NCBI GenBank assembly: GCA_024636975.1
Contig: JAGXGA010000034.1
Coordinates: 1-64,000, forward strand
DNA length: 64,000 nt
Source of the DNA: Mariniphaga sp.
GTDB taxonomy: Bacteria; Bacteroidota; Bacteroidia; Bacteroidales; Prolixibacteraceae
Reading direction: 5' to 3'
A model generated the notes under the pieces. It had not been told where the DNA came from and made no database searches. It worked only from the letters and a program-made list of their open reading frames with translations. The position numbers were made by a program, and so were the translations under genes. Positions 52,389 through 62,959 of this stretch are shown in pieces; position 1 is the stretch's first letter; the number at the start of each line of letters is the position of its first letter.

Positions 52389-53723
52389 TTAAATTCCACC
52401 TCCGGCACGTCCTTTTATCCTGCCCGACTTAGTCAGACCATCATAATGACGCATCAAAAGGTGACTTTCTATTTGCTGTAATGTATCAAGCACTACACCT
52501 ACAAGGATCAGCAACGAGGTTCCGCCAAAAAAGTAGGCGAACGACTGGTTGATACCCATAAGCATGGCAAAGGCAGGAAGTATGGTAATAATACCCAGAA
52601 ATATAGAGCCGGGTAAGGTAATCCTCGACATCACTGTATCAAGGAATTCGACGGTTCTTTTACCTGGTTTAACTCCGGGTATAAAACCACCGTTCTTTTT
52701 CATATCTTCAGCCATCTGAGTTGGATTGATGGTGATTGCTGTATAAAAATACGTAAAAGCAACTACCAGCAAAAACAATGTAAGATTATACCAAAACCCG
52801 GTGATGTTAGATAAAGCAGCCGCAACGCCACTCAGGTTTTCGGAATTTGCCACGCCTACAAGAGTAAGTGGTACCATCATGATTGCCTGGGCAAAAATGA
52901 TGGGCATTACACCTGCAGCATTTACTTTTAGAGGGATGTACTGACGTACACCACCATACTGTTTGTTACCTACAATCCGTTTGGCATACTGCACCGGAAT
53001 CCTGCGGGTTCCCTGAACCAGCAGGATAGATGCCATGAAAACAAGAAAAAGAATAACAAACTCAACGAGAAACATTACCAATCCACCCCCCTGCTGATTA
53101 ATTCGGGAAGCGAATTCCTGGACTACCGATTGAGGCAACTGTGCAATGATGCCAATCATAATGATTAAGGAAATACCGTTACCGATACCTTTATCGGTAA
53201 TGCGTTCACCTAACCACATAACAAACATCGAGCCCGCTGTCAGTATTATGACAGACGAGACTGTGAACAGCGCGCCACTTAAGGCAAAAGCCGATTCAGG
53301 TAATTGATAGTGCAGGTTAGTCAAATATGCCGGTGCCTGGAAAATAAGAATTACAACAGTCAAGTAACGTGTAATCTGGTTTATTTTCCTTCTTCCCGAC
53401 TCCCCCTCTTTCTGCAACCTCTGGAAATAGGGCACTGCAATTCCCAATAACTGAATTACAATGGAAGCCGAGATGTACGGCATAATTCCTAAAGCAAAGA
53501 TGGAAGCCTGTGAGAAGGCACCTCCGGAAAACATATTAATCAGGCCAAGCAAACCATCAGAAGTTTGATCCTTCAGGTTTTGCAATTGTGCCGGATCAAC
53601 ACCCGGAAGAGAGACAAACGACCCCAACCTGTAAATTAAAATAAAAAACAAGGTGGTTCCGATTCGAATTCTCAAATCTTCAATCTTGTAAATATTCTTT
53701 AGGGTTTCTATAAAACGTTTCAT
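52389..53723 (-). CDS. secY: Protein translocase subunit SecY
   Basis: A 444-residue, ten-helix channel of the Sec translocon in the inner membrane. It has the plug and pore helix LGIMPYISASIVIQLL and the cytoplasmic loops GKRTVEFLDTVMSRITL and AKRIVGNKQYGG needed for SecA and ribosome binding. It directly follows rplO (6 bases). No map or adk gene follows, unlike many clusters. Confidence 0.98.
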   Translation of the reverse strand: MKRFIETLKNIYKIEDLRIRIGTTLFFILIYRLGSFVSLPGVDPAQLQNLKDQTSDGLLGLINMFSGGAFSQASIFALGIMPYISASIVIQLLGIAVPYFQRLQKEGESGRRKINQITRYLTVVILIFQAPAYLTNLHYQLPESAFALSGALFTVSSVIILTAGSMFVMWLGERITDKGIGNGISLIIMIGIIAQLPQSVVQEFASRINQQGGGLVMFLVEFVILFLVFMASILLVQGTRRIPVQYAKRIVGNKQYGGVRQYIPLKVNAAGVMPIIFAQAIMMVPLTLVGVANSENLSGVAAALSNITGFWYNLTLFLLVVAFTYFYTAITINPTQMAEDMKKNGGFIPGVKPGKRTVEFLDTVMSRITLPGSIFLGIITILPAFAMLMGINQSFAYFFGGTSLLILVGVVLDTLQQIESHLLMRHYDGLTKSGRIKGRAGGGI

Positions 53724-53729
53724 TATAGT

Positions 53730-54176
53730 TTAAAGTATTTCGGTTGTTCCTTCCAGTTTTTCAATCGCTTCTTTGGCACTTTTTGAAAATGCATGGGCTT
53801 TTACATCCAATTTTTTATCGATGGATCCTCCGCCCAGAATTTTTATTTTGTCGTTTTTAGAAGCAATCCCGGCGTTAATAAGGGCAGTTAAATCGATTAC
53901 TGTAATATCCATTTTAGAAGCAACATGCTGCAGGACATCAAGATTTATTGCCTTGTATTCGACGCGGTTGAAATTCTTAAAACCCGATTTGGGAACAACC
54001 CTTTGAAGGGGCATCTGACCACCTTCGAAACCAATCTTTTTAGAGTACCCCGACCTGGATTTCTGGCCTTTATGACCACGTGTTGATGTACCTCCATGGC
54101 CTGAGCCCTGTCCACGACCAATGCGTTTCTCCTTTTTAGTGGAACCTGTGGCAGGCTTTAATGTACTTAAATCCAT
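53730..54176 (-). CDS. rplO: 50S ribosomal protein L15
   Basis: A 148-residue L15. I start at MDLSTLKPATGSTKKEKRIG; a longer open frame would overlap rpmD. The Gly-rich RGQGSGHGGTSTRGHKGQKS segment is the rRNA-binding arm. Confidence 0.97.
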   Translation of the reverse strand: MDLSTLKPATGSTKKEKRIGRGQGSGHGGTSTRGHKGQKSRSGYSKKIGFEGGQMPLQRVVPKSGFKNFNRVEYKAINLDVLQHVASKMDITVIDLTALINAGIASKNDKIKILGGGSIDKKLDVKAHAFSKSAKEAIEKLEGTTEIL

Positions 54177-54195
54177 AATATTTTTCTGAATAGTT

Positions 54196-54375
54196 TTATA
54201 CTTCTTCAATTCTCACTAAATGACTCACCTTACCGGCCATACCGGTAATTTGACCTGTAGCTTCATGTTCAACTGTCTGATTAAGTTTCTTCAGACCAAG
54301 TGCTTCAAGCGTAGCTTTTTGTCTTTTGGTTGAACCGATGCTGCTTTTTACCTGTGTAATTTTTATTTTAGCCAT
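54196..54375 (-). CDS. rpmD: 50S ribosomal protein L30
   Basis: A 59-residue L30 that is easily missed: MAKIKITQVKSSIGSTKRQK, then LEALGLKKLNQTVEHE and a VSHLVRIEEV end. It fills the gap between rpsE and rplO in the usual order. Confidence 0.96.
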   Translation of the reverse strand: MAKIKITQVKSSIGSTKRQKATLEALGLKKLNQTVEHEATGQITGMAGKVSHLVRIEEV

Positions 54376-54381
54376 AATGAG

Positions 54382-54897
54382 TTATCCTTTAAAAACTTTT
54401 TCCAATGATATACCCCTGTGCTGGGCTACAGCATGTGCATCCCTCAATTCGAGCAGTGCTTCCATAGTTGCTTTAACCAGGTTGTGCGGGTTAGAAGAAC
54501 CTTTGGATTTTGCCAGAATATCATGAATTCCAACGCTTTCGAGAACAGCACGCATAGCACCCCCTGCTTTAACACCTGTTCCTGAAGAAGCAGGTTTAAG
54601 CAAAACATGAGCACCTCCAAAACGAGCAGATTGCTCGTGAGGAATGGTACCATGAAGTACGGGTATTTTCACAAGATTCTTTTTAGCTGCCTCAACTCCT
54701 TTAGCAATTGCAGTAGTTACTTCGCTTGCTTTACCCAAGCCCCAACCAACGATGCCATCTTCATTACCAACAATCACAATTGCTGAGAAACTGAAGGTCC
54801 GACCACCTTTGGTAACTTTGGTTACACGGTTAATGGCTACCAACCTGTCCTTCAGATCGAGGTCGCTTGTTTTAACTTTTTTACTTAATGTTGCCAT
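54382..54897 (-). CDS. rpsE: 30S ribosomal protein S5
   Basis: A 171-residue S5, important for decoding fidelity. I choose the ATG that gives [20 protein letters not shown]. The double-stranded RNA-binding region [20 protein letters not shown] and the loop of [13 protein letters not shown] are normal. Confidence 0.97.
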   Translation of the reverse strand: MATLSKKVKTSDLDLKDRLVAINRVTKVTKGGRTFSFSAIVIVGNEDGIVGWGLGKASEVTTAIAKGVEAAKKNLVKIPVLHGTIPHEQSARFGGAHVLLKPASSGTGVKAGGAMRAVLESVGIHDILAKSKGSSNPHNLVKATMEALLELRDAHAVAQHRGISLEKVFKG

Positions 54898-54904
54898 AAT
54901 TATT

Positions 54905-55261
54905 TCAGAATTTAAGGCCACCCTCGCGGGCCGCGTCTGCTAATTGTTTAACTCTCCCGTGGTACAAATAACCATTTCTGTCGAATACAACATTTTCAAC
55001 TCCTGCGGCCTGAGCTTTTTTCGCCAGCAGTTTACCAACCAATGCTGCCCTTTCTGTTTTATTACCTTTGTGTGAGGCAACATCTTTTTCGGTTGAAGAA
55101 GCAGCCACCAATGTGGTTGCATTGTTATCGTCGATTAACTGAGCGTATATTTCCTTATTGCTTCTGAAAACACTCAGACGCGGACGTTCGGCTGAGCCTG
55201 TAACAATTTTTCGTACACGGCTTCTTATTCTGATTCGCCTTTCTGTTTTTGTTAATCCCAT
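54905..55261 (-). CDS. rplR: 50S ribosomal protein L18
   Basis: A 118-residue L18, which binds 5S rRNA. It has [20 protein letters not shown] and the end [20 protein letters not shown]. It lies seven bases before rpsE. Confidence 0.97.
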   Translation of the reverse strand: MGLTKTERRIRIRSRVRKIVTGSAERPRLSVFRSNKEIYAQLIDDNNATTLVAASSTEKDVASHKGNKTERAALVGKLLAKKAQAAGVENVVFDRNGYLYHGRVKQLADAAREGGLKF

Positions 55262-55282
55262 AATACCTGATTTTTCAAAAAA

Positions 55283-55840
55283 TTATTTAGCAGCGGCCTT
55301 ACCTGCCTTACGCCTCAATACTTCGCCCACAAATTTAATCCCTTTACCTTTGTAAGGTTCCGGTTTCCGGAATGATCTGATTTTTGCAGCAACATGTCCA
55401 AGCAGTTGCTTATCGATACACTGAAGGGTAACAGTAGGATTGCTACGTTTATCAGACTTAGCTTCCACTTTTACTTCCGGAGGAAGTTGCAGGTATGTAT
55501 GATGCGAATATCCCAAGACAAGGTCAAGGACATTATTTGGCAACAATTCAGCCCGGTAACCTACTCCAACCAGTTCGAGCTTTTTTTCAAAGCCTTTAGA
55601 CACGCCTATGACCATATTGTTTACCAATGAACGGTAAAGACCATGCAATGCCTTATGATTTTTTGTTTCGCCCAAACGGTTAAATGTAACCTGGTTGTCA
55701 TTAACCTCAACTTCGATTTCAGGTGCAATTTTTTGCTGCAACTCACCAAGAGGTCCTTTAACACTGACCACTCGATCATCGTTAAATTTTACTACTACTC
55801 CTGATGGTATTTCAATGGGTAATTTACCTATTCTTGACAT
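55283..55840 (-). CDS. rplF: 50S ribosomal protein L6
   Basis: A 185-residue L6 near the sarcin-ricin loop. I start it at MSRIGKLPIEIPSGV, 30 bases inside the longest open frame. The KPEPYKGKGIKFVGEVLRRK end is the family signature. Confidence 0.97.
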   Translation of the reverse strand: MSRIGKLPIEIPSGVVVKFNDDRVVSVKGPLGELQQKIAPEIEVEVNDNQVTFNRLGETKNHKALHGLYRSLVNNMVIGVSKGFEKKLELVGVGYRAELLPNNVLDLVLGYSHHTYLQLPPEVKVEAKSDKRSNPTVTLQCIDKQLLGHVAAKIRSFRKPEPYKGKGIKFVGEVLRRKAGKAAAK

Positions 55841-55854
55841 GACCTGTTCATTTT

Positions 55855-56262
55855 TTAATACACATAACACAAAATTTCACCGCCAATTTTCTGATCTCTT
55901 GCTTCCTTGTCGGTTATTACTCCTTGGGAAGTGGAGATGATGGCTATTCCCAGGCCATTTAATACGCGTGGGATGTCTTCATGTGTGCAATACTGGCGCA
56001 AACCAGGTTTGCTGATTCTTTTTATACCTTTTATTGCAGACACTTTTGATTCGGGATGGTACTTCAGTGCAATTTTAATACTACCCTGATAATCCTTCTC
56101 GTCCTCGAACTTATAATTTAGAATGTAACCTTTTTCCTTCAGGATCTTGGTTATTTCACGTTTAATATTCGAAGCCGGAACATCAACCACCCTATGGTTG
56201 GCAAGGATCGCGTTACGCACCCTTGTCAGATAATCTGCTATTGGATCTGATATTTTACTCAT
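55855..56262 (-). CDS. rpsH: 30S ribosomal protein S8
   Basis: A 135-residue S8, a central-domain rRNA binder that in other bacteria represses the spc operon. The start MSKISDPIADYLTRVRNA is the conserved one; a longer upstream frame is not used. The C-terminal STSQGVITDKEARDQKIGGE motif is complete. Confidence 0.97.
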   Translation of the reverse strand: MSKISDPIADYLTRVRNAILANHRVVDVPASNIKREITKILKEKGYILNYKFEDEKDYQGSIKIALKYHPESKVSAIKGIKRISKPGLRQYCTHEDIPRVLNGLGIAIISTSQGVITDKEARDQKIGGEILCYVY

Positions 56263-56279
56263 TATTAAGTCTTTAACAA

Positions 56280-56549
56280 TTACCAACTAGCTTTTTTAAC
56301 TCCCGGGATCAAACCATAAGAAGCCATTTCTCTGAAATTTATCCTGCTGATACCAAACTGGCGCATATAGCCTTTTGGTCTTCCGGTTAGTTTACAACGA
56401 TTATGCAACCGTACCTTGGAAGAGTTTTTAGGCAGTTTCTGCAGGCCTTCCCAATCTCCTTCGGCTTTCAGCCTGGCTCTTTTCTCGGCGTATTTATCAA
56501 CCAGCTTTGCCCTTTTCACTTCGCGGGCTTTCATTGATTCTTTTGCCAT
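56280..56549 (-). CDS. rpsN: 30S ribosomal protein S14, zinc-free form
   Basis: An 89-residue S14 with only one Cys ([15 protein letters not shown]), so it is the long, zinc-independent kind rather than the short CxxC kind. It sits between rplE and rpsH as expected. Confidence 0.97.
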   Translation of the reverse strand: MAKESMKAREVKRAKLVDKYAEKRARLKAEGDWEGLQKLPKNSSKVRLHNRCKLTGRPKGYMRQFGISRINFREMASYGLIPGVKKASW

Positions 56550-56552
56550 TGA

Positions 56553-57110
56553 TCAGTTCTTTTTTACATTTTTAAATGGTAAACCCAGTTCTTTCAGCAA
56601 AGCAAATCCTTCTTCATCAGTTTTTGCTGTAGTAACGAAGGTTATATTCATCCCGTTAATTTTATTTACCTTATCCAGTACAATTTCCGGGAATACGATT
56701 TGCTCAGGCACACCAAGCGTATAATTTCCACTCCCGTCCATTTTGCTTTCGATACCACGGAAATCGCGGATACGTGGCAATGCTGCCGAAATCAGGCGAT
56801 CGAGAAATTCATACATGCGATCACGGCGCAGGGTTACCCTAACACCGATAGGCATTTTCCTTCTGAGCTTGAAATTGGAAATATCCTTTTTCGACAGAGT
56901 CTGAACTGCTTTTTGGCCGGAAATCAGTGTCATTTCAGTTGTAGCAACATCAATGATTTTTTTATCGGCAATAGCAGCTCCCACCCCTTGATTAAGAACA
57001 ATTTTTTCCAGTCTCGGAACCTGCATCACTGAAGAATAATTAAACTTCTCTTTCAAAGAAGGAATTACTTCTTCCTGATATTTTGTTTTTAGAGTTGGTA
57101 CGTATGCCAT
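56553..57110 (-). CDS. rplE: 50S ribosomal protein L5
   Basis: A 185-residue L5, which binds 5S rRNA and tRNA in the P site. It has [34 protein letters not shown] and [16 protein letters not shown]. Its start overlaps the rplX stop by one base. Confidence 0.97.
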   Translation of the reverse strand: MAYVPTLKTKYQEEVIPSLKEKFNYSSVMQVPRLEKIVLNQGVGAAIADKKIIDVATTEMTLISGQKAVQTLSKKDISNFKLRRKMPIGVRVTLRRDRMYEFLDRLISAALPRIRDFRGIESKMDGSGNYTLGVPEQIVFPEIVLDKVNKINGMNITFVTTAKTDEEGFALLKELGLPFKNVKKN

Positions 57111-57442
57111 TATTTAATCTCCTCCCCTGATTTTTTGGAATAACGAACTAATTTTCCTGTAGTTTCATCAGTGCGACGGCCAATACGGGTACGCTCGCCT
57201 GTTTTCGGATCCACCAGCATAAGGTTGGAAATATGAATAGACGCTTCCTGTTCAACGATACCACCCTGCGGATTTTTCGCATTGGGTTTGGTATGTTTCT
57301 TAATCAGGTTCACACCTTCCACAATAGCCCTGTTGGTTTTCCGGATCACTTCAAGCACTCTGCCTTTCTGGCCTCTGTAGTTTCCGGTAATTACTGTAAC
57401 AGTATCACCTTTTTTTATGTGTAACTTTTTCTGCATTTTCAA
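57110..57442 (-). CDS. rplX: 50S ribosomal protein L24
   Basis: A 110-residue KOW-domain L24 ([20 protein letters not shown]), an early assembly protein. Met1 and Met3 are both possible starts; the protein is otherwise normal ([21 protein letters not shown]). Confidence 0.96.
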   Translation of the reverse strand: MKMQKKLHIKKGDTVTVITGNYRGQKGRVLEVIRKTNRAIVEGVNLIKKHTKPNAKNPQGGIVEQEASIHISNLMLVDPKTGERTRIGRRTDETTGKLVRYSKKSGEEIK

Positions 57443-57454
57443 GCATTTTTCAAT

Positions 57455-57820
57455 TTACAGTACTTCTGGAGCGAGGGAGATAATTTTCATGTTTTTATCC
57501 CTCAATTCACGAGCTACAGGACCGAAAATACGTGTACCACGCATTTCGCCGGTATTATTAAGCAACACTACGGCATTGTCGTCAAAACGGATATAAGAAC
57601 CATCCACACGACGAACTTCTTTACGAGTCCGGACAACAATTGCTTTTGAAACGATTCCTTTTTTAACATCACTGCCAGGAATGGCGCTTTTAACCGATAC
57701 CACAATAGTATCACCTAAGGAAGCGTAACGTTTACGTGTGCCACCAAGTACGCGAATACAAAGTACTTCTTTTGCACCGCTGTTATCGGCAACCGAACAT
57801 CTTGTTTCTTGCTGTATCAT
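57455..57820 (-). CDS. rplN: 50S ribosomal protein L14
   Basis: A 121-residue L14, full-length and highly conserved: [19 protein letters not shown], then [12 protein letters not shown] and REKDN-like end [18 protein letters not shown]. It bridges the two subunits. Confidence 0.97.
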   Translation of the reverse strand: MIQQETRCSVADNSGAKEVLCIRVLGGTRKRYASLGDTIVVSVKSAIPGSDVKKGIVSKAIVVRTRKEVRRVDGSYIRFDDNAVVLLNNTGEMRGTRIFGPVARELRDKNMKIISLAPEVL

Positions 57821-57822
57821 GA

Positions 57823-58089
57823 TTACTTCGCTCTTTCGGTTATTTCAATTAATCTCCAACATTTTGTTTTGCTCAGCGGCCTTGTCTCCATGATCCGCAC
57901 CAAATCGCCAATGTTGCATTCATTATTTTCGTCCTGGGCATATAGCTTGGTCGTTTTATTAACGAACTTTCCATATATCGGGTGTTTTACTTTACGTTTC
58001 ACCGCTACAACTATGGTTTTGTCCATTTTATTACTAACGACAACTCCAACACGCTCTTTTCTGAGATTTCTAACTTTATTCTCTTCCAT
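57823..58089 (-). CDS. rpsQ: 30S ribosomal protein S17
   Basis: An 88-residue S17; I start at [15 protein letters not shown] because the eight upstream residues in the longer frame overlap rpmC. The [18 protein letters not shown] motif binds 16S rRNA. Confidence 0.97.
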   Translation of the reverse strand: MEENKVRNLRKERVGVVVSNKMDKTIVVAVKRKVKHPIYGKFVNKTTKLYAQDENNECNIGDLVRIMETRPLSKTKCWRLIEITERAK

Positions 58090-58096
58090 CGCTGAA

Positions 58097-58300
58097 TTAC
58101 TTCTGATTTTCACTTAATTCCCGTTGACGAAGAACAGTTTTCAGCCTTGCAACATTTTTTCTTGCTTCCTTTATTTTTAAAGGATTATCAAGTGGCGATA
58201 CTGCATGGTTCAAACGTAGGCGAACTAAATTTTCTTTTTCCACCTGTATTTTCTCGACGATTTCTTTAGTCGTCAATTCTTTTATTTCAGACGTTTTCAT
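58097..58300 (-). CDS. rpmC: 50S ribosomal protein L29
   Basis: A 67-residue L29 at the tunnel exit, with the helix [20 protein letters not shown] and the [20 protein letters not shown] end. It forms the binding site for SRP and trigger factor with L23. Confidence 0.96.
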   Translation of the reverse strand: MKTSEIKELTTKEIVEKIQVEKENLVRLRLNHAVSPLDNPLKIKEARKNVARLKTVLRQRELSENQK

Positions 58301-58315
58301 ATTTATTCACCTTTT

Positions 58316-58738
58316 TTATTCTTCAACAAAATCACGCCTTACCACAAACTTTGTTGTAACCGGCAACTTTTGGGCTGCAAGGCGCAATGCCTCTTTAGCC
58401 AGACTAAAAGGAACGCCATCGGCTTCGATTATTATCCTGCCTGGCGAAACCGGAGCAACAAATGCTTCAGGAGCACCTTTACCTTTACCCATACGAACTT
58501 CGGCGGGTTTTTTGGTAATGGGTTTATCGGGGAAAATCCGTATCCAGATTTGTCCCTGACGTTGCATATGACGTGTAACCGCAACCCTGGCTGCCTCAAT
58601 CTGGCGCCCGGTGATCCACGCTTCTTCCAACACTTTTATTCCAAATGAACCGAAAGCCAACTGATTCCCACGTTGGGCGTTGCCTTTCATCCGGCCCTTT
58701 TGTACTCTTCTGAATTTTACCTTTTTCGGCTGTAACAT
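58316..58738 (-). CDS. rplP: 50S ribosomal protein L16
   Basis: A 140-residue L16 near the A site. It opens [19 protein letters not shown] and contains [20 protein letters not shown] and [15 protein letters not shown]. Length and motifs are standard. Confidence 0.97.
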   Translation of the reverse strand: MLQPKKVKFRRVQKGRMKGNAQRGNQLAFGSFGIKVLEEAWITGRQIEAARVAVTRHMQRQGQIWIRIFPDKPITKKPAEVRMGKGKGAPEAFVAPVSPGRIIIEADGVPFSLAKEALRLAAQKLPVTTKFVVRRDFVEE

Positions 58739-58766
58739 CCTATATTAAATTCAAAGTGTTATACTA

Positions 58767-59483
58767 TTATTTTCTTCTTCTTCCACGGCCACGATCACCG
58801 GCACCTTTTCCACCCGGACGAGCTTGTTTTTGCCCGACGTTAGGAGAAAGGTCGCGATTTCCATAAACCATTCCTTTGCATATCCAGACTTTAACTCCGA
58901 TAAGTCCGGTTTTCGTAAGCGCTTCGGCTAAGGCATAATCAATATCTGCCCTCAGGGTATGCAACGGCGTACGGCCGTCTTTATACATTTCCGAACGTGC
59001 CATTTCAGCACCATTCAGCCTTCCTGATACCAACACCTTAATGCCTTCTGCTCCCATTCTCATGGTTGATGCAATGGCCATTTTCACTGCCCTGCGGTAA
59101 GCAACCTTACCCTCGATTTGCCTTGCAATGTTAATTGCAACAATTTTGGCATCGAGTTCCGGGCGTTTGATCTCAAAAATGTTGATCTGAACCTCTTTGC
59201 TGGTGATCTTCTTCAGCTCTTCTTTCAGCTTGTCAACTTCCTGACCCCCTTTACCAATAATAATTCCCGGGCGTGAAGTATGCACTGTAATGGTGATAAG
59301 CTTCAATGTACGCTCAATTATAATTTTTGAGATACTGGCTTTGGCCAAACGGGCATTTAAATACTCCCGTATCTGGTGGTCTTCAACCAGCTTGTCGCCA
59401 TATTCATCACCACCGAACCAATTTGAGTCCCATCCTTTGATGAAGCCCAAACGATTTGAAATTGGATTTACTTTTTGTCCCAT
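58767..59483 (-). CDS. rpsC: 30S ribosomal protein S3
   Basis: A 238-residue S3 at the mRNA entry. It starts [18 protein letters not shown], has the KH motif [16 protein letters not shown] and a C-terminal Gly/Arg tail ([17 protein letters not shown]). It is four bases after rplV. Confidence 0.97.
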   Translation of the reverse strand: MGQKVNPISNRLGFIKGWDSNWFGGDEYGDKLVEDHQIREYLNARLAKASISKIIIERTLKLITITVHTSRPGIIIGKGGQEVDKLKEELKKITSKEVQINIFEIKRPELDAKIVAINIARQIEGKVAYRRAVKMAIASTMRMGAEGIKVLVSGRLNGAEMARSEMYKDGRTPLHTLRADIDYALAEALTKTGLIGVKVWICKGMVYGNRDLSPNVGQKQARPGGKGAGDRGRGRRRK

Positions 59484-59486
59484 CTA

Positions 59487-59909
59487 CTACTGATTAAGAG
59501 TTTCTTCAACAACATTTTCTTTCCGGTCGACGTAAATTGTAACATGGTTCGAACGTTTCCTGATACGGTGAGCACGACCCTGGGGAGCCGGACGTAGCCT
59601 TTTCAGAATGCGACCCGAATCAACCATGATTTTCTTTACGAACAAATCACTTTCCTCTAAACGAGCTCCTTCATTTTTTGCCTGCCAGTTGGCAATGGCA
59701 GATAGAAGGAGCTTTTCAACCCCGCGCGATGCTTCTTTTGAGGAAAATTTAAGAACATCCAACGCTTTATTCACCTCCATGCCGCGGATTGAATCGGCAA
59801 CAAGCCTCATCTTTCTAGGTGAAGTGGGGCAATTTCTTAAGACAGCAAAATATTGTTGCTTTTTATCTTCTTTTCTTTTGTCTGCTGCTATTTTTTTTCT
59901 GGCACCCAT
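59487..59909 (-). CDS. rplV: 50S ribosomal protein L22
   Basis: A 140-residue L22 with its beta-hairpin ([20 protein letters not shown]) lining the exit tunnel. The N-terminus has a basic extra stretch ([18 protein letters not shown]) before the usual [17 protein letters not shown]. Confidence 0.97.
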   Translation of the reverse strand: MGARKKIAADKRKEDKKQQYFAVLRNCPTSPRKMRLVADSIRGMEVNKALDVLKFSSKEASRGVEKLLLSAIANWQAKNEGARLEESDLFVKKIMVDSGRILKRLRPAPQGRAHRIRKRSNHVTIYVDRKENVVEETLNQ

Positions 59910-59943
59910 TCTTTTCTCTTTTTAAATTTTAATGACATTTGCC

Positions 59944-60210
59944 TTATCTTTTATTGCCAGCATGCCCCCTGTAAGTACGTGTAGGTGCAAATTCTCCAAG
60001 CTTATGTCCTACCATGTTTTCGGTAACATACACCGGGATAAATTTATTCCCGTTATGAACGGCAATAGTATGGCCTACAAAGTCAGGAGAAATTACTGAA
60101 GCTCTGGCCCATGTTTTAACTACCGATTTTTTTCCGCCATCATTCATGGACAGAATTCTCCTTTCAAGCTTAAAATCGATAAAAGGCCCTTTTTTTAACG
60201 AACGACTCAT
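59944..60210 (-). CDS. rpsS: 30S ribosomal protein S19
   Basis: An 88-residue S19 in the 30S head, starting [20 protein letters not shown] and containing the [22 protein letters not shown] stretch. It follows rplB by 15 bases. Confidence 0.97.
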   Translation of the reverse strand: MSRSLKKGPFIDFKLERRILSMNDGGKKSVVKTWARASVISPDFVGHTIAVHNGNKFIPVYVTENMVGHKLGEFAPTRTYRGHAGNKR

Positions 60211-60225
60211 AATTCTTTCCTTTAA

Positions 60226-61050
60226 CTATTTTTTCCTACGTTCAATAATGTATTTGCTGGAAGCTTTCTTTTTGGAACGGGTTTTAAACCCTTTGGCAAG
60301 CAAGCCCTTGCGTGAACGAGGATGTCCACCTGAAGCTCTTCCTTCGCCACCACCCATCGGGTGATCAACAGGATTCATAACCACACCACGTACCCGTGGT
60401 CTTCTTCCCAACCACCTCGACCGGCCGGCTTTTCCCGAACGTTCAAGGTTATGTTCTGTGTTTCCAACTGTTCCAACAGTAGCTCTGCAGGAGGTAAGAA
60501 CCATACGAGATTCGCCAGAAGGCAATTTTAAAATTGCATATTTGCCTTCACGAGAGGTCAATTGTGCATAAGTGCCTGCACTACGTGCCATCATTCCGCC
60601 CTGTCCAGGACGGAGCTCAATGTTGTGAATAAGTGTTCCAAGAGGAATATCGGATAATGGGAGTGTATTTCCAATTTCAGGCTCAACGCCCGGTCCGCTC
60701 TTCACTGTTTGTCCAACGTGCAACCCGTTGGGAGAAACAATGTACCTTTTTTCGCCATCTTCATATTTCAGAAGGGCGATACGGGCCGAACGGTTCGGAT
60801 CGTACTGAATGGAATCGACAACAGCAGCAACACCATCTTTATCGCGTTTAAAATCGATTATACGGTATTTGCGTTTGTGTCCCCCACCTCTATACCTCAT
60901 TGTCATGCGGCCCTGGTTATTCCTTCCGCCAGTTTTCCGCAGGGGTTCCAACAATGATTTTTCAGGTGTAGATGCAGTAATGGTATCAAAGGCACCAATA
61001 ATCTTATGCCTCTGACCCGGAGTTACTGGTTTTAATTTTCTTACTGCCAT
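60226..61050 (-). CDS. rplB: 50S ribosomal protein L2
   Basis: A 274-residue L2 next to the peptidyl transferase centre. The signature [20 protein letters not shown] near the C-terminus holds the conserved His. The [18 protein letters not shown] start and the [17 protein letters not shown] end are normal. Confidence 0.98.
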   Translation of the reverse strand: MAVRKLKPVTPGQRHKIIGAFDTITASTPEKSLLEPLRKTGGRNNQGRMTMRYRGGGHKRKYRIIDFKRDKDGVAAVVDSIQYDPNRSARIALLKYEDGEKRYIVSPNGLHVGQTVKSGPGVEPEIGNTLPLSDIPLGTLIHNIELRPGQGGMMARSAGTYAQLTSREGKYAILKLPSGESRMVLTSCRATVGTVGNTEHNLERSGKAGRSRWLGRRPRVRGVVMNPVDHPMGGGEGRASGGHPRSRKGLLAKGFKTRSKKKASSKYIIERRKK

Positions 61051-61058
61051 TTTTATAA

Positions 61059-61349
61059 TTAAATATTACTGTAAAAATCTATACTATCTCCTTCGGCCAA
61101 TGTTACTAAGGCTTTTTTATAAGCAGCCGTTTTTCCGGTAATAACTCCGGATTTGGTATATCTCGATTTTACTTTTCCTCCATATACCAAGGTATTGACT
61201 GAACTCACCGAAACGTTGTACAGGCTTTCAACTGCTTTTTTTATTTGAGGCTTTGTAGCCGTTTTAGCAACAACAAACCCGTAACGGTTATACCGTTCGG
61301 CCTGGTCATTCATTTTTTCGGTTACCAATGGTTTTATTAAAATATCCAT
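61059..61349 (-). CDS. rplW: 50S ribosomal protein L23
   Basis: A 96-residue L23, docking site for chaperones at the tunnel exit. It shows [20 protein letters not shown] and [20 protein letters not shown]. It is nine bases before rplB. Confidence 0.96.
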   Translation of the reverse strand: MDILIKPLVTEKMNDQAERYNRYGFVVAKTATKPQIKKAVESLYNVSVSSVNTLVYGGKVKSRYTKSGVITGKTAAYKKALVTLAEGDSIDFYSNI

Positions 61350-61361
61350 GTTCTATTCGCC

Positions 61362-61991
61362 TTAAAGTTTAAATGCTTCTTCTATTTTCTTCACCGATCC
61401 TTCGAGAAGAATAATTGATTTTGCATTAAGAATTTGATATGTATTTAATTCTGAAGCAATTATAACCGAAACATCCTGTAAATTTCTGGACGACAAATAT
61501 ATGTTATTATTTTCGGCTGGTAAAACGAAAAGTGACTTTTTATCAGCAATTTGAAGATTGTTTCTAATATTCCTTATTTCTTTTGTCTTCGGAGCTTCCA
61601 AATTAAAATCTTCCATTATCAGGATTTCGTTCTCCCGTGCTTTATAAGTCAATGCTGATTTGCGTGCCAGCTGTTTCACTTTTTTGTTCAGTTTAAAGTC
61701 GTAACTTCTGGGTCGCGGGCCAAATACTGTACCCCCACCTCTAAAAACAGGCGATTTGATGCTACCTGCTCTTGCAGTACCGGTTCCTTTTTGTTTTTTA
61801 ATCTTCCGGGTACTTCCTGCAATCTCTGCGCGTTCCTTTGACTTGTGAGTTCCCTGCCGCTTATTAGCCAAATATTGTTTAACATCAAGATAGATGGCAT
61901 GATCGTTGGGCTCAACACCGAAAATCAATTCACTTAGAGTGATTTTTCTTCCGGTTTCTTTTCCTTCTCTATTCAGTACACTTAGTTCCAT
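61362..61991 (-). CDS. rplD: 50S ribosomal protein L4
   Basis: A 209-residue L4 with the tunnel-wall loop [18 protein letters not shown]. Other bacteria use L4 to repress the S10 operon. Its start overlaps the rplC stop by ten bases, which implies coupled translation. Confidence 0.97.
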   Translation of the reverse strand: MELSVLNREGKETGRKITLSELIFGVEPNDHAIYLDVKQYLANKRQGTHKSKERAEIAGSTRKIKKQKGTGTARAGSIKSPVFRGGGTVFGPRPRSYDFKLNKKVKQLARKSALTYKARENEILIMEDFNLEAPKTKEIRNIRNNLQIADKKSLFVLPAENNNIYLSSRNLQDVSVIIASELNTYQILNAKSIILLEGSVKKIEEAFKL

Positions 61992-62611
61992 TGTTTCCTA
62001 ATAATTAAATATGAACCTTTGGCTCCAGGTACTGAACCTTTCACCACTATCAAATTTTTCTCAGGAATAACTTTTATGACCATCAGGTTTTCAATAGTCA
62101 CAGTATCATTTCCTGTTCTTCCTGCCATACGCATTCCTTTGAATACACGGCTGGGCCATGAAGATGCACCAACAGAACCCGGTGCTCTAAGCCTGTTGTG
62201 CTGACCATGGGTCTGATCTCCTACCCCACGAAAGTTGTGACGTTTAACAACCCCCTGAAAGCCTTTTCCCTTTGATACACCAACCACATCCACATAATCA
62301 AGTTCGTGGAAAATATCGGCGGTTACAGAATCACCCAGCTTGTAAGCTTCCTGGTAAGTGTTCTTGAACTCAACTACTTCACGTTTAGGTGTAACTCCGG
62401 CTTTCTTAAAATGCCCGAATTCCGCTTTGGTAGATCTTTTTTCTTTTTTATCACCGTAAGCAAGCTGTAACGCATCGTAGCCTTCTTTTGCCTGGGTCTT
62501 AACCTGTGTAACTACACAGGGCCCGGCTTCAATCACAGTGCATGGGATGTTTTTCCCCTCAACACTGAATACGGATGTCATTCCGATTTTTCTTCCAATA
62601 ATACCAGCCAT
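61982..62611 (-). CDS. rplC: 50S ribosomal protein L3
   Basis: A 209-residue L3 that begins [20 protein letters not shown] and has the conserved loop [20 protein letters not shown] near the peptidyl transferase centre. The Gln of THGQHN is a known methylation site in E. coli. Confidence 0.97.
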   Translation of the reverse strand: MAGIIGRKIGMTSVFSVEGKNIPCTVIEAGPCVVTQVKTQAKEGYDALQLAYGDKKEKRSTKAEFGHFKKAGVTPKREVVEFKNTYQEAYKLGDSVTADIFHELDYVDVVGVSKGKGFQGVVKRHNFRGVGDQTHGQHNRLRAPGSVGASSWPSRVFKGMRMAGRTGNDTVTIENLMVIKVIPEKNLIVVKGSVPGAKGSYLIIRKQWN

Positions 62612-62630
62612 TTCGACTAATTTTTAATTA

Positions 62631-62936
62631 TCAAACTTTAATTTCTACTTCAACGCCACTGGGTAATTCCAGTTTCATTAAGGCGTCGATTGTTTTTGCC
62701 GTTGAGCTGTAAATGTCGATCAAACGTTTGTATGATGACAACTCGAACTGTTCCCTTGACTTTTTATTTACAAAGGTTGAACGTAAAACGGTAAAAATCC
62801 TCTTGTGTGTAGGCAGCGGAATTGGACCACTTACTACAGCTCCTGTACTTTTTACTGTTTTAACGATCTTCTCAGCCGATTTGTCAACCAAATTGTGATC
62901 GTACGATTTCAGCTTAATTCTGATCTTTTGGCTCAT
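62631..62936 (-). CDS. rpsJ: 30S ribosomal protein S10
   Basis: A 101-residue S10, also known as NusE for its role in antitermination. It contains [18 protein letters not shown] and [20 protein letters not shown]. It follows fusA by 23 bases, joining the str and S10 clusters. Confidence 0.97.
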   Translation of the reverse strand: MSQKIRIKLKSYDHNLVDKSAEKIVKTVKSTGAVVSGPIPLPTHKRIFTVLRSTFVNKKSREQFELSSYKRLIDIYSSTAKTIDALMKLELPSGVEVEIKV

Positions 62937-62959
62937 GATGAGAACTCTGTTAAAAATAT

